A stretch of 64,000 nucleotides of DNA from Vanilla planifolia. Lineage: Eukaryota; Streptophyta; Magnoliopsida; Asparagales; Orchidaceae. The DNA is taken from assembly GCA_023846275.1 (NCBI GenBank), contig CM043875.1, forward strand, positions 28,228,351-28,292,350, written 5' to 3'. Both the position numbers and the translations under genes were made by a program. Within the stretch, counting starts at the first letter, position 1, and every line of letters starts with the position of its first letter. The notes beneath the pieces were generated by a model. It did no database searches. It saw nothing but the letters and a program-made list of their open reading frames with translations, and was not told the DNA's origin. Below are positions 42,801 to 54,329 of the stretch, piece by piece.

Positions 42801-44574
42801 ATATTATTCATCATAAAAAAAGTACAAATCAAAATGACTTGTAAAACATATCAAAACCCCAAAAAATCTAAAAAATATAAAATTTAATATTTAATTTGAT
42901 GGAGCTCATCAATGTGAGTATAATGACATTTGTTTTGTCTTGATCAACCCTGTTTTTAAGCTACTAAGAATTATTAAATTAAATAAGAAGGAATATAAAA
43001 TAAATATAAATTAAATATTTAGTAAACATATAATAATGCTAAAAAGAGGTAAATTGAAACAATGTAATAATAAATCAAAGCAACATAAAGGTTTCATAGT
43101 AGGAAAATTAAAGTTTGTTAGTAACATCACATAATCAGATAATAAAATTAAAAAATGAGGCAAATTTTTTAGGAGTGTTACATTCAAAAATATAAAGGAG
43201 ATTAAGTGTATCATCCTTAATAACACAAGTAGGTATGAATTGAAATATCACATGAAGCTGACAAAACTCTCTAAGAAAAAATATTTAAGAACATAGACAT
43301 GAATTTTTCATGTGATTGAGCATCAAAAAATAAGACAATGGGATTTTATTTTAACTAACCTATTTAGTGTACTATGAAATAAAAAGTTAAATATGCAAAA
43401 CAAATATTAAATTATTTTTTAAAAACAAGCAAATATATAGTTCATGTAAATTGTGATAAATTTAAACAATGTAATATAACTTAATCAAGGTCATGTAAGG
43501 GTTAAGAAGAAGAATAATAATAAGTATTTCTTAATAATATAAAAATATCAAAGTGGAAAATTTTGAAAAATGAGTAATTGTATGTGAAAATTGCATTCAA
43601 AACAACTAAGCTGATCAACTCTAACAACCCATTATCATGTAGTAATGTATGAATTGAAATGTTTCCCAAAGTATTCCTAAAACTAAAAATTAAAGTATAT
43701 AAAAATTTAAGAATTATTATTTAATTAGATAGAGCTCCTTAAAATGTGTCTAATGATGTTTATTTCTACTTGATTAGACTATAGTTGGAATTACTAAAGA
43801 TTACCAAAGAAAACAAACATAAATAATAATAAATTATTACTGTTATGTTAAGTAAATAAATATTAAAATTAAAAATGAGATAAACTGAAGTTTCCTAATA
43901 TAATCAAATTAAAGAAATGTAATGATCACACAAGACTTGATTTTGATTAACATAATAATACTAAAAAAGTATTGTTAAATATTTGTAAAATTAGATAAAT
44001 TATACTATAAAGTAGGATTCCAACAAACAAATGAGATTAAGTATAACTACCAAATCATTAAATCATGTTTAGATTAAAATAACTCATAAAGAATGTCAAA
44101 ATCTTAAAAGAAAAAAATGTTATAAAATACACAAAAAAAAATTTAAATAAGACAAAGCTCACTAAGACAATTGAAAGGACTTTAGTTTCATTTTGATTAG
44201 ACTTAATTTTGAATTGTTGTAAATTTTGAAAATAAATAAGCATAAATAATAGTAAATTATTATTTTAATTTTAGGTATCTATCTATTAACGATGAAATTG
44301 GAAAAATTAAACAAATATAAAATTACACAGAAAAGGTAATATAGAAGTGATATTAGGGGAGATATAAATTTAAATATTCATACGAGTTAACCAAAAAAAA
44401 ATAAATTGGAAAAAAATAATCAAATTATTTGGGAAAGATATATTCCATGATACTAATGTCATAAAGTGTAACAACTCTACCATTAAATAACATACGATTG
44501 AAATGTCTCATAACTTATGCCAAAATACAAGAAAAAAAATATTAAAATAGATTGAATTAGATATTTAAATTGAT

Positions 44575-44760
44575 AGAGCATATCAAAACTAGTACAATTT
44601 CATTTGTCTAATCTTTGCAAGACCTTAATTGGAAATACTATAAGCTATGTAAATAATAAAGATCAATAATATTAGATAATTATTTTATAACTAAAAAATA
44701 TATATTAAGCCTAAAATTAGAAAAATGACTATTTAATTTGATATAGCTTGCCGAGATGAC
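44575..44760 (+). repeat. Truncated satellite unit (~170 bp)
   Basis: Two dyad boxes (tagagcatatcaaaac at about 44,573 and atagcttgccgagatgac at about 44,742) lie only about 170 bp apart. The unit runs normally to cctaaaattag, then jumps to aaaaatgactatttaa, losing both ataaccaaatcaaag landmarks and the gtgtaacatcc region. This is an internal deletion of about 240 bp. Confidence 0.75.
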
Positions 44761-45570
44761 TATAATGATGTTTCATCTTTAATTATCTTAGTTGTTTGGA
44801 ATATGATGAATTAAGAAAGTAAATAAGCATAAATATTGTCCAATTACTTTTTTAATAATAAAAAGTTAAACTCTAATTGTAATGAGATAAATTTGAAGTA
44901 ACAAAATATAACTATGTTAAAATGATGTTTATTCACATGAGAGGAGAGTTAGAGTTTCATAATAAAATAACCAAATCAAACAAAAATATTCAAAAAACTG
45001 ATAGAAATTATATGATAAACTTTCATTCCATGATACCAAAGAGATTGATTTTAAAATCCATAATCTTCAAATCATGTATGAATCAAATTTCTTGTAAAGT
45101 TTGTTGAAACCCTAGATAATAAAATATTTCGTATTACGAAATTAAATATTTTATTAGATAGAACTTTGAGATAAGTCAACAATGTTCATTTCTTCCAAAT
45201 AAAAAAATTGGAATTATTTTTAATTTTCCAAAATAAATAATTATAAATATTATTATTATAATAATAATATATATACTAAATCCAATAATTGATAATTTAA
45301 AATAATTTAATAACAAAATAAAAGAAATGTAAATGTCACATGAGTAGAGATTTAGAGTCACATAATAATATAGCCAAATCAAAGAAAATAATTTGAAGAA
45401 CTTAGATATATTTTGATGGAAAGTTGCACTTCAAGACCCCAAGGAGTTCTAGTAGAACATTCTCTATCATCAAATTAAGCATGAATTGATACGTGTCATA
45501 AATCATGCTGAAGGACAAGAAAAAAATTTAAAAGATTAGAAAATTACAAAAAAAATTATTAGACAAATTG

Positions 45571-45646
45571 AAGATAAATAAATAAAACTAAAATAAATTA
45601 GATATATTTTGCAAAGAAAATAAATAAATAAAACTAAAATAAATTA
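45571..45646 (+). repeat. Local duplication, period 46 bp
   Basis: A 30-bp A-rich motif containing ataaataaataaaactaaa occurs at 45,571-45,600 and again, with one change, at 45,617-45,646. It interrupts the normal landmark order of the host unit. Confidence 0.85.
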
Positions 45647-47592
45647 AATAAAAATAAATAATAATAAATTATTATCTTAATACAAAGAAAATACATTACA
45701 AAACTAAAATAACATTTATTGAAGTAGTGTAATATAACCACTTCAATGCTATCTAAATGTCACATGAGAAGAGAGTTTGGAATTTCCTTGTAATATAACC
45801 AAATGAAAATAAAACAATGTAGAAAAAGTTAGATTGCAAAAGCAAATATCATTTCAAGATACAAAATAGATAGAAATTAAGATCCTCGATTATCAAATCA
45901 AGTATGAATTAAAATGACACATAAAGATCACCAATAACTTTATAATCATATTTAAAATTAAAAAATTGGACTTCTAACTATGTGAAGCTCATCGATACAA
46001 GTTCAAAGATTTTTGTTTCATCTTGGTTAAACCTCATTTAGAATTGTTTTCAATCACCAAAGTAAATTAGTATAATTAATCATAAACTAATATTTCAATA
46101 TTAAGTAAATATTTACTTTAGTAAAAATGAGATAAATTAAAAACTTTCACAATAACTAAAACAAAGACATGAAAAGGTTGTAAGAGAGAAAAATTATATT
46201 TTCTTCGAAATATTAAAAACTCAAAGTAAATATGTTTAAGAAATTAATTAAATTTTGTTAGAAAGTTTCATTCCAAGAAATTAAAACATTCCAATGTGAC
46301 AACACTATTGATAGTAAAATTTGATAAAGAACAAAATATCTTATAAACAATACAAAAATTTGTAATAAAAAATTCCAAAATATAGAAATTAATATTTAAT
46401 TTGATAAAGCTCATCTAAATGAGTCAAAAGAAGTTTGTTTCATCTAAAAAAACCTGTTTTGAATTACTATTAGTTACCAATGTCAATTAGCTAAATAATA
46501 AAAAATTAATATTTTAGAATATTTCTAAATTTGAACTAAGATAAATTGAAGTAATTCAAATTAAATAAATTAAAATGATAAAATTGTTACATAGGAGGGA
46601 AATTATAATTTTGTATTCATTTGGCCAAATCAAAGAAAAACAATTTGAAAAAAATGAGACAAATTATATGGGAATGGTGTAATTCAAATTAGTAGGAGTT
46701 GGACTGCGACATCCTTGAAGGTAAAGTCAGGTATGTATCAAAATGACTCAAAACAATGGAGAAATCCTAAAAATTGAAATATCTAAAAATTATAAAAATA
46801 ATTATTTAATTGGACATATCTATCGAAGGCGAGCCCAATGTTGTTGTCTCATCTTGATTAAAACTTATTTGGAAATACTACATATTTTGAATCCAAATAT
46901 CCATACATAATAATTAATTATTATTTTAATATTTAGTAAACATATAATAAAGCTTAAATAAGATAAATTAAAACAATGTAATATAACCAAATCAAAGGGG
47001 AAGGAAGGTCACATGATAAGAGATTTAGAGTTTTATAGTAATATAACACAATCAAAGCAAATCATTTGAAGAAATATAAGAAATTAAAGAAGAATGTTAC
47101 ATTCTAATATAGTAAAGAAATAGAGTGCAACATCCTTGGTCTTTAAATCAATAGAATGTCCTATATAACATGGCAAAACTATAAAAATGATATATTTTAA
47201 AATTTCAAAAAATAAGTTAGTTGGATGGAGCTCATCAAATTAGTCCGACAAAAAACCTTTTGTCCCGGTCCTCCCTCATTTTGAAATACTACGAATCACA
47301 AAAATCACAAACATAACTAATAATAAATTATTGCCTTTATTCTAAGTAAATATATATTAAATGAACAATGACAAATGAAAGTAATCTAATATAACAAAAT
47401 AAAAGCATTGTAAAGTTCATACGAGAGGAGACTAAGTATTGCAAAGTAATATAAGCAAATAAAAGACAAAAAGTTGAGCAAATGAGATAAATTACATGGG
47501 TAAGTTGTACTCCAAGATGATGAGATGATTATGTACAACATCTTTGAATATAAAATTAAGTATGAAACAAAATGACTACTAAACTATTCCAA

Positions 47593-47684
47593 AATTGTGG
47601 AAGATAAAATATTTAACCATATAAATGTTACATGTGATATAACATATTTAATCATATAATTGTGTAAGAATTGTGGATGATAAT
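47593..47684 (+). repeat. Locally rearranged unit with short duplications
   Basis: gaattgtggatgataa near 47,669 repeats aaattgtggaagataa near 47,593, and taatcatataattg repeats taaccatataaatg. Normal satellite landmarks are lost between about 47,625 and 47,745. This points to a small local rearrangement next to the hairpin at 47,685. Confidence 0.6.
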
Positions 47685-47737
47685 ATATTTCTCATATTCA
47701 AAAAGATCAAAACAGATGTTTTGAATATGAGAAATAT
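47685..47737. repeat. Perfect 19-bp inverted repeat (hairpin)
   Basis: The left arm 47,685-47,703 (atatttctcatattcaaaa) is the exact reverse complement of the right arm 47,719-47,737. The intervening loop is 15 bases. A perfect palindrome in an array where neighbouring units differ at about a third of sites must be recent. It is not a normal landmark of the unit. Confidence 0.95.
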
Positions 47738-49904
47738 TATATGGTAAATTTATATTCTAAAATACTAAATAGTTTGATTGTAATATCATTAATTATAAAA
47801 TAAATAATAAATCAATTTTTTTAATATTTTTCAAGTGCTATAAAATGAAAAGACATAATATAATAAAATAAAAGTGATGTAGGAGGAAAACAAGAGGAGA
47901 TTTAATGTAAGTTACAAATTTAACTAAATCAAAATAAATACCTATTAAGAAATGAGAAAATTTCTTCAAGATAGTTGCAATTGGAGATATGATGGTGATC
48001 AAGTATAACATGCTCATTCATAAAATCATATATGAATTTAAATATTTCATAAAACACGCTAAAACCCACGAATATAAATTTTTAAGAAAGTAAAAAATGT
48101 ATATTTAATGTGATAAGGCTCGTCTTGTTGATTTAGAAGAAGATTTCTTCGTCTTGATTGACACATGTTTAGAAGTAATCGAAATTATCACAGAAGGTTA
48201 ACATAAATAATAATAAGTTACAATTTGAATACAAAATAAAAATATTTTAAAATTAAATATTGAAGAATTGAATCGATATAGTACAACAAATTCAATTTTA
48301 TTTAAAAGTCACATGATAAGACAATTAGAGTTTCACTCTAATATAGTGAAATCATGTGAGAAGCTTTATGAAATGAGATAAATTGTATGATAAATTGCAT
48401 TCAAAAATATTAAGGTAATTGAGGATAAAATCCTTGACTATTAAATCAAGTAAGAATCATAATATTTCAAAAAATACAAAACTTGTAGAAAACAATATTT
48501 TAAAATATGAATAATAAATAATTAATTGTATGGATCTTACCAATATGAGTTAAAATAAATTTGTTTCATCTCGATTAGACCTTGGAATTAAAATCCATTA
48601 CCAAAATCATAAACATAAATAATAATAATTTTTTTTAATTCTAAGTAAATATATGTTAATATTGAAATTTGGTAAATGAAAGAAATATAAAATACCTAAA
48701 TCAAAGTAATATAAACGAAAGATAAGAGAAGATTTAGAGTTCAATAGTCATATAACATATTCAAAGTGAAACTTTTGAAAAAATGAGATAAATTATGTGA
48801 GAGAGTTGCATTCCAAGATACTATGATATCATGTAAAATATTCCTAAACTTTAAAAGAAATTTAAATCAAAATGACTCAAATAAATTAAAACCACTAAGA
48901 AATTAAATATTTTAAAAAATAAATATTATTATTTAATTTGATAGAGCATGTCCAGATGAGACCAATGATGTTTCTTTCAACATAAGCATAACTTCTTAGA
49001 AATTTTTAATTACCAAAGCAAATAAGACTAAAAAAATTTTTCTGTGATGCTAAGTAAATACATTTTAAAGATTAAATGAGATTATTTGAAGTAGGGTAAA
49101 ATTGGAAAATTAAAGCAATGTGAAGCTCACAAGAAAGGTGATGGAGTTATACAAAAATTAAATAAAGTCAAAGCAAAACTTTTGGAGAAATTAGATCAAT
49201 TATTGGAGAAAGTTGCATTCCAGTATACCAAGGAGGTAGAGTATCATATTTTTCAAAATCAATTAAGGTATTATTTGAAATTACTAATATTATATTTAGA
49301 AATCATATAATATAAAGTATTTTAAAAAGTAAAAATAAATATTTAATTAAGTAGAGCTTGTTAAGACAACTAGAACAACACTTGCTTCATCTTAGTGATA
49401 CACCATTTTCAGTGAATGTAAATCACCAAAGTGAAAAGAGATAAATTATAATAAAAGAATACTTTAATATTAAAAATATATATAATAAAGCTAAAATAAG
49501 ATAAATTAAAACATTGTAAAATAACTTAATCAAAGTGATGAAGTGGTCACACAAGAGGAGAATTAGAGTTTCTTGGTTGCATAGCCAAACAAAAATGAAA
49601 AACTTTAACATATGAATTAAAATATGTAACAAGTGATAGTCCAAGCTTGTAAGTAGATGACATTTAACATTCTCAATAGTGAAATTATGTACAAATAGAA
49701 ATAAACCATAAAGCATGCGAAAACAAAGAAAAAATAATTGAAAATATAAAAATGATTATTTAAATGGTAAAAGCATGCCAAGAAAATCCAATGACATTTG
49801 TTACATTTTCATCAAACCTCATTTGGAAACTATGAATAAAAAAATAAAAATAAGCATAGATAGTCATAAATTATTATTTTAAGATTAAGTTAACCTATAC
49901 AAAG

Positions 49905-50480
49905 GAAGAAATGAGATCAACTAAAAAACTACAGTATAACCATAGTTTCATATTATAATACCAAATAAAATTAAACACTTTGAAAAGATCAGTTAAATTG
50001 TATGACAAAGTTGCATTCAAAAGTATTAACTAGATCCTGTGTAATATCCCAATTCATTAAAGCTAAAATAAGATAAATTGAAATCGTATAGTTTGACTAA
50101 ATCAAAGACATGTAATGGTCACATTAGAGGAGAATTAGAAATTCTTATAAATATAACCAATTCAAAGGAAAATATTTCAACAAATTAGTTAAATTATATG
50201 ACAAAGTTAAATTTCAAGGTCCTTAATGGGTTTTACATGGCATCAATGGTCGTTTAAATTGGAATGAGATAAATTAAAACCATGTGATATGATTAAATCA
50301 ATTAAAATTAAAGGTTACATGATGGAAGAATTAGACTTTCTGAGAAATATACCTAAATCAAAGTAAAAAATTTGAAGAAATGAGTTAAATTATATAAGAA
50401 AGTTGTATTATGTGATATTTAAGAGGTTGAGTTTAAGTTTCTCGATTACCAAATTATATACAAAAATAAATAACTTATAA
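49905..50480 (+). repeat. Run of three half-length satellite units
   Basis: Three successive segments of about 150-215 bp each contain gagat-aa, a tcaaag region and a gttaaattatatg region, but lack the dyad box and AT-rich part. Starts are near 49,905, 50,056 and 50,263. It looks like a deletion derivative of the 410-bp unit that was itself tandemly duplicated, a possible seed of a shorter satellite. Confidence 0.7.
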
Positions 50481-51061
50481 AACATGCTAAAATTTTGATA
50501 AATAAATATTTAAAAACATGTGTTAGTATTTAATTGAATGGAATTTTTAGAATGAGTTTGATGGCTTTGATTTTGTCTACAATAAATTTTAATTTCAATT
50601 ATTAAGATTCACCTAACTAAATAATAATAAATTATTATTTTAACATTTATTAAATATATATTAATGCTGAAATAAGATAAAATGAAGCAATGCGATTATC
50701 CAAATCAATGTGTTGTAAAGCAAAGCTCACACCAGAGGATATTTAGAGTTACATTATAATATAACCAAAGGAAAGAAAAAAATTTGTAGATATTAAATAA
50801 ATGCCATAAGAACGCAACATTATAAGGAACTAGGAAGATCTACTATAAAAACCTTGATCATCAATGTATGTAAGAATAGAATTATCTACTAAAGCATTCC
50901 AAAACCCTAAAAAAGATTTTAAAATAACGAAATAAACTTCCAATTTGATAGAGCTTGGCAAGACAAGTCTAGCATAATACAATCATATCTTAGTTGGAAT
51001 CTCATGAAATTATCAACGTAAAGATGAATAAATAATGTTTAGTTATAATTGGAATAATAGG

Positions 51062-51078
51062 CATATATATATATATAT
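51062..51078. repeat. TA microsatellite in satellite unit
   Basis: A short TA run (about eight repeats) after aataggca, again just before the acatgtgataagataaat landmark, the recurrent expansion phase. Confidence 0.85.
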
Positions 51079-51370
51079 TAAAACATGTGATAAGATAAAT
51101 CGAACACAACTAATATAACAAAATAAAAATTATTTAATGGTCATACTAGAGGAGAATCTGGGTTTCATAATAATATAACAAAATCAAAGTAAAATATTTG
51201 GAGAAATAATAGAAATTGTATTGTAAAATTTCTTCCAAGTTACTAAAGTGTTCAATTATTACATTGTTGATTATCAAATCAATAATGAGTCAAACTTTCT
51301 AATAATATTAAAATGAGATAAAATGAAGCAATGTATTATAACAAAATAAAAGCAATATACAAGTCAAAAT

Positions 51371-54000
51371 GTGAAAAATTTTCATTTTGTGAGAAATGTG
51401 AAAAAATAACTCTTATGGGTTTACAATTGTTTTTCTTTACCTTGAAATAAAACTACTGAGGCTGCCTACCCCTTTTTTCCTTCTAGAAGTCAAGAAAAAC
51501 ATAGCACTACATTTTATTTAATAAATTCAAGTTTTTGGACTTACATCCTTATCTATTATTATTATATATGGATCAAGAGATATGGTCAACTCCATTACTA
51601 TAATAAATGGCAATAAGAATAATAGCTTAAGCCAAGAATTGTGGTTTAATTTTAGAAGGTTATGCTTAGCTTAGTAGAATCAATTTTTAAATTTAATTTA
51701 TTTAATATTAATAATATTATTATTCTCTTACTAATTATTCAATATTTTTCTTTTACGTTTTAAAAAAATATTCAAAAAAGATTTCTAAGGATATGATCAA
51801 TATAAAAAGGTTCTTAAGATGTTCAAAATAAGTTCATCAAAGTTATTACAAACCTAAATTATTTTTTAGATGATTAACTTTAATAAAATTTAATTTATAT
51901 GATTTGTACCAAATATTTAATTCAAGCTTTCACATTCTAATGAAAACAAAATTGAAATATTAAAATTAAATTTAAAATGTATCTCATGGTTCTTTGTTAC
52001 CTCAACTAAGATGATATTTATGCAATCTGATATTGCTCATCTTCTTCTTTAAATTCTTTTATGAACATGGGCACAAACTATCTAAATTTTAAAAATGTAA
52101 TGAAATACATTATTTAGAAAATACTTCAGTTTTGTTAGCATCAAACAAAAAATCATAGCTAGAGGCTAACAGCACAACAAAGTATGCATTAATTAGCAAA
52201 ATTATCCCATGGATGTGCATACTAGACCATTATTTGTTTTCCATCAACAAAAATATATTTTTTTAGTTCCTTTTTAACTAGATATTTAGACCATCAATGT
52301 ATTTTTATTTTATTATTTTGAGAAGAGAAGCATTGTTTCATTGGCTTCATAGAGCCTTGACCATAGCTAAATTCCAATTGTGAGTTCTCAAATGGCACTC
52401 AGATTTACATTTGAACTCATAATAGTCATTGGAGTTGTAGATATTTTGGTTTACAATGCTAACAATCTTCCTTTTTCTTTGCTAACAAACAAAAATAAGC
52501 TTCTAATAAAAACATAAGTGCAAATAAAAATGTATATATTGTAAGATTCATGTAGTTAAGATAAGCATGTTACAAAAAGATGTTATGGATAAGTTCCCCA
52601 TCAATTTGGAGCACCTCTTTAAATAAAAGTAAGATAAGCTTTGTTCTTTCTGACCATTTTGTCATCATTAAAGGTATTTTGAATTTAATGGGTAACAAAT
52701 CTCTAGAATTCTTGTCTTAATCAAACATAAAAGAATCATTTTCATTTCTTATAAAGGTCTCATATTTAGGCATGATTTAATCCAAAAACATTGTCCTTGA
52801 CTAAATATAATATTTTGTCTACTAGTAATGAAGTAAAAGAATGATCGTATAATTCCTCTTATATTATTTTGGATCCATTGGCTTTACTTGCTCATCCATT
52901 CTAAATTTAATTAAGGGATTAAATGGTTTTAGATAGATTTAATATTTTTCAAGATAATTTCTTTAGCAATTCAATTAAAGAATTTGTTTATGAGACAAGA
53001 ATTACTTTACATAGTTATTTATCTTGAATCATAGAAAGAATGTCAATTCTCTCGTTTGTCTCATGTCAAACTTCGAACCACTTCATCATGGCATGCTATC
53101 CACATAATCATTGGTTACTTCTGCCAAACGTATTTTCATCATGTAAAAGTATTACTATTACTATGCAATTAGTTTGCTTTATAATAAATAATGACTCATC
53201 TAGATTATCCTTTATAGATTCTTTATTGAGCAAATAATTATGTTATTTATTTCACCAAATGGCTAGCACTTAATAGTTATCCTTTGAAGCTTTTGAGCTA
53301 TTTATAATAGATGTTAAAACTATATTGTTAAATTTATTTATGGAATAAGTGAGAAAGATCATTGAAACCTATTTTTTCAAAGTTTTCAATATCCCTTATT
53401 TCAATTTTATTACTTTGATAACTATACAAACCAAAAATGATATTTATAAACTCTCTTACCATCATATTGTTTTTGTTGAATATTCCACAAGTATAGTTTT
53501 GTGATGAATAACAAAGAAATATAACTTCCATTGATTTAATAAATATTCTTTTTAATAGAGATCATATTAAAAGTATGAAAAACTTGATTGCATTATGAAA
53601 TTCATACAAAAGTGGTCAAGAGTGATACAATGTACCACATCTTTATTGGGACACCACAATATACTAGTTGATTAAGTAGTGTGCAAACATCAAACATGTA
53701 TGTATAAGGATAAGCTAGTGCATTCTACCATATTTGTCTAACCAGAAATAAATCTACATCACATTAGATCAAAAAGATATTGATTTGTATAACACTAGTG
53801 GCTTCTCATGGGAGTGCATTGATGAATTCATTTTAGTTCAAATAAGTGCCTCAACAAATAATAAATAACATTCATACATCTCCAATATATTGACAAAGTG
53901 CTATAAAGAGCTCAAATTGTGTTAGCACAATAGACTGAGTCCATTCTAGTACTTATTATGGCATCATATCATTACGATGCAATATTTGACTCAAATTAAC
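51371..54000. other. Array flank without recognisable genes
   Basis: Satellite landmarks stop near 51,370 at a small imperfect palindrome (caaaatgtgaaaa/ttttcattttg). The following 2.6 kb is less repetitive and less A-skewed. No domain was recognised. On the minus strand some short stretches (about 52,650-52,740 and 53,130-53,240) have coding-like composition between stops. They may be the far 3' part of the minus-strand LINE or another decayed element, but no motif supports either. The string gaggctgcctacccc at 51,459-51,473 stands out from its surroundings. Confidence 0.5.
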
Positions 54001-54329
54001 TTCAAGAAGGGCGTACTAAGCAAAAATAAAAATGGTCCTTAGCTTATGATCAAATAATGAGAATTGTACCTAGAGATGCACCAACATACTAAGACAAATT
54101 ATTGTCATAAAAAAGTGAGGGAAATTGATCTCTAAAATGAGGTGACTAGAATTGAAAAGTCATGAAGTCCATGGTGACAGATACACTTTACGAAGCTAGA
54201 ACATTCTAAACTTCATCATTGATTTCAAATTCTTTTTTTATTTATCCCACATAATTATAAATTGGAACTTGTACAATATTTTTATGTATGGTATTTTTTC
54301 TTTCACTATTGTTATAACAACCTTGTATA

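Larger units (their letters stand above)
29906..51370 (+). repeat. Satellite block 5 (forward, longest)
   Basis: About 50 forward units. Dyad boxes occur near 29,955, 30,370, 30,785, 31,131, 31,592, 32,005, 32,412, 32,831, 33,245, 33,670, 34,110 and so on, with a modal spacing near 412 bp. Each unit carries an internal direct repeat: ataaccaaatcaaag twice about 60 bp apart, and gagataaatt twice about 115 bp apart. Some units are truncated (about 170 bp at 44,575-44,745; half-units at 49,905-50,480; about 51,250-51,300). The right end lies near 51,370, inside a unit just after the caaaataaaag landmark. Minus-strand ORFs of 60-103 codons recur at one phase and are not genes. No element insertion is recognisable in the block. 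Confidence 0.92.

Noticed and set aside
1-51370. CRISPR-like or short regularly spaced repeat array
   Set aside because: The repeated unit is ~410 bp and continuous, with no short identical repeats separated by unique spacers, and the flanking elements are eukaryotic.
29906-51370. Hammerhead ribozyme in the satellite unit (gatgagtcc on one strand, gatgaaac on the other)
   Set aside because: The consensus lacks an intact ctgatga core followed by a helix and gaaa on the same strand; the pieces lie on opposite strands or in the wrong order.
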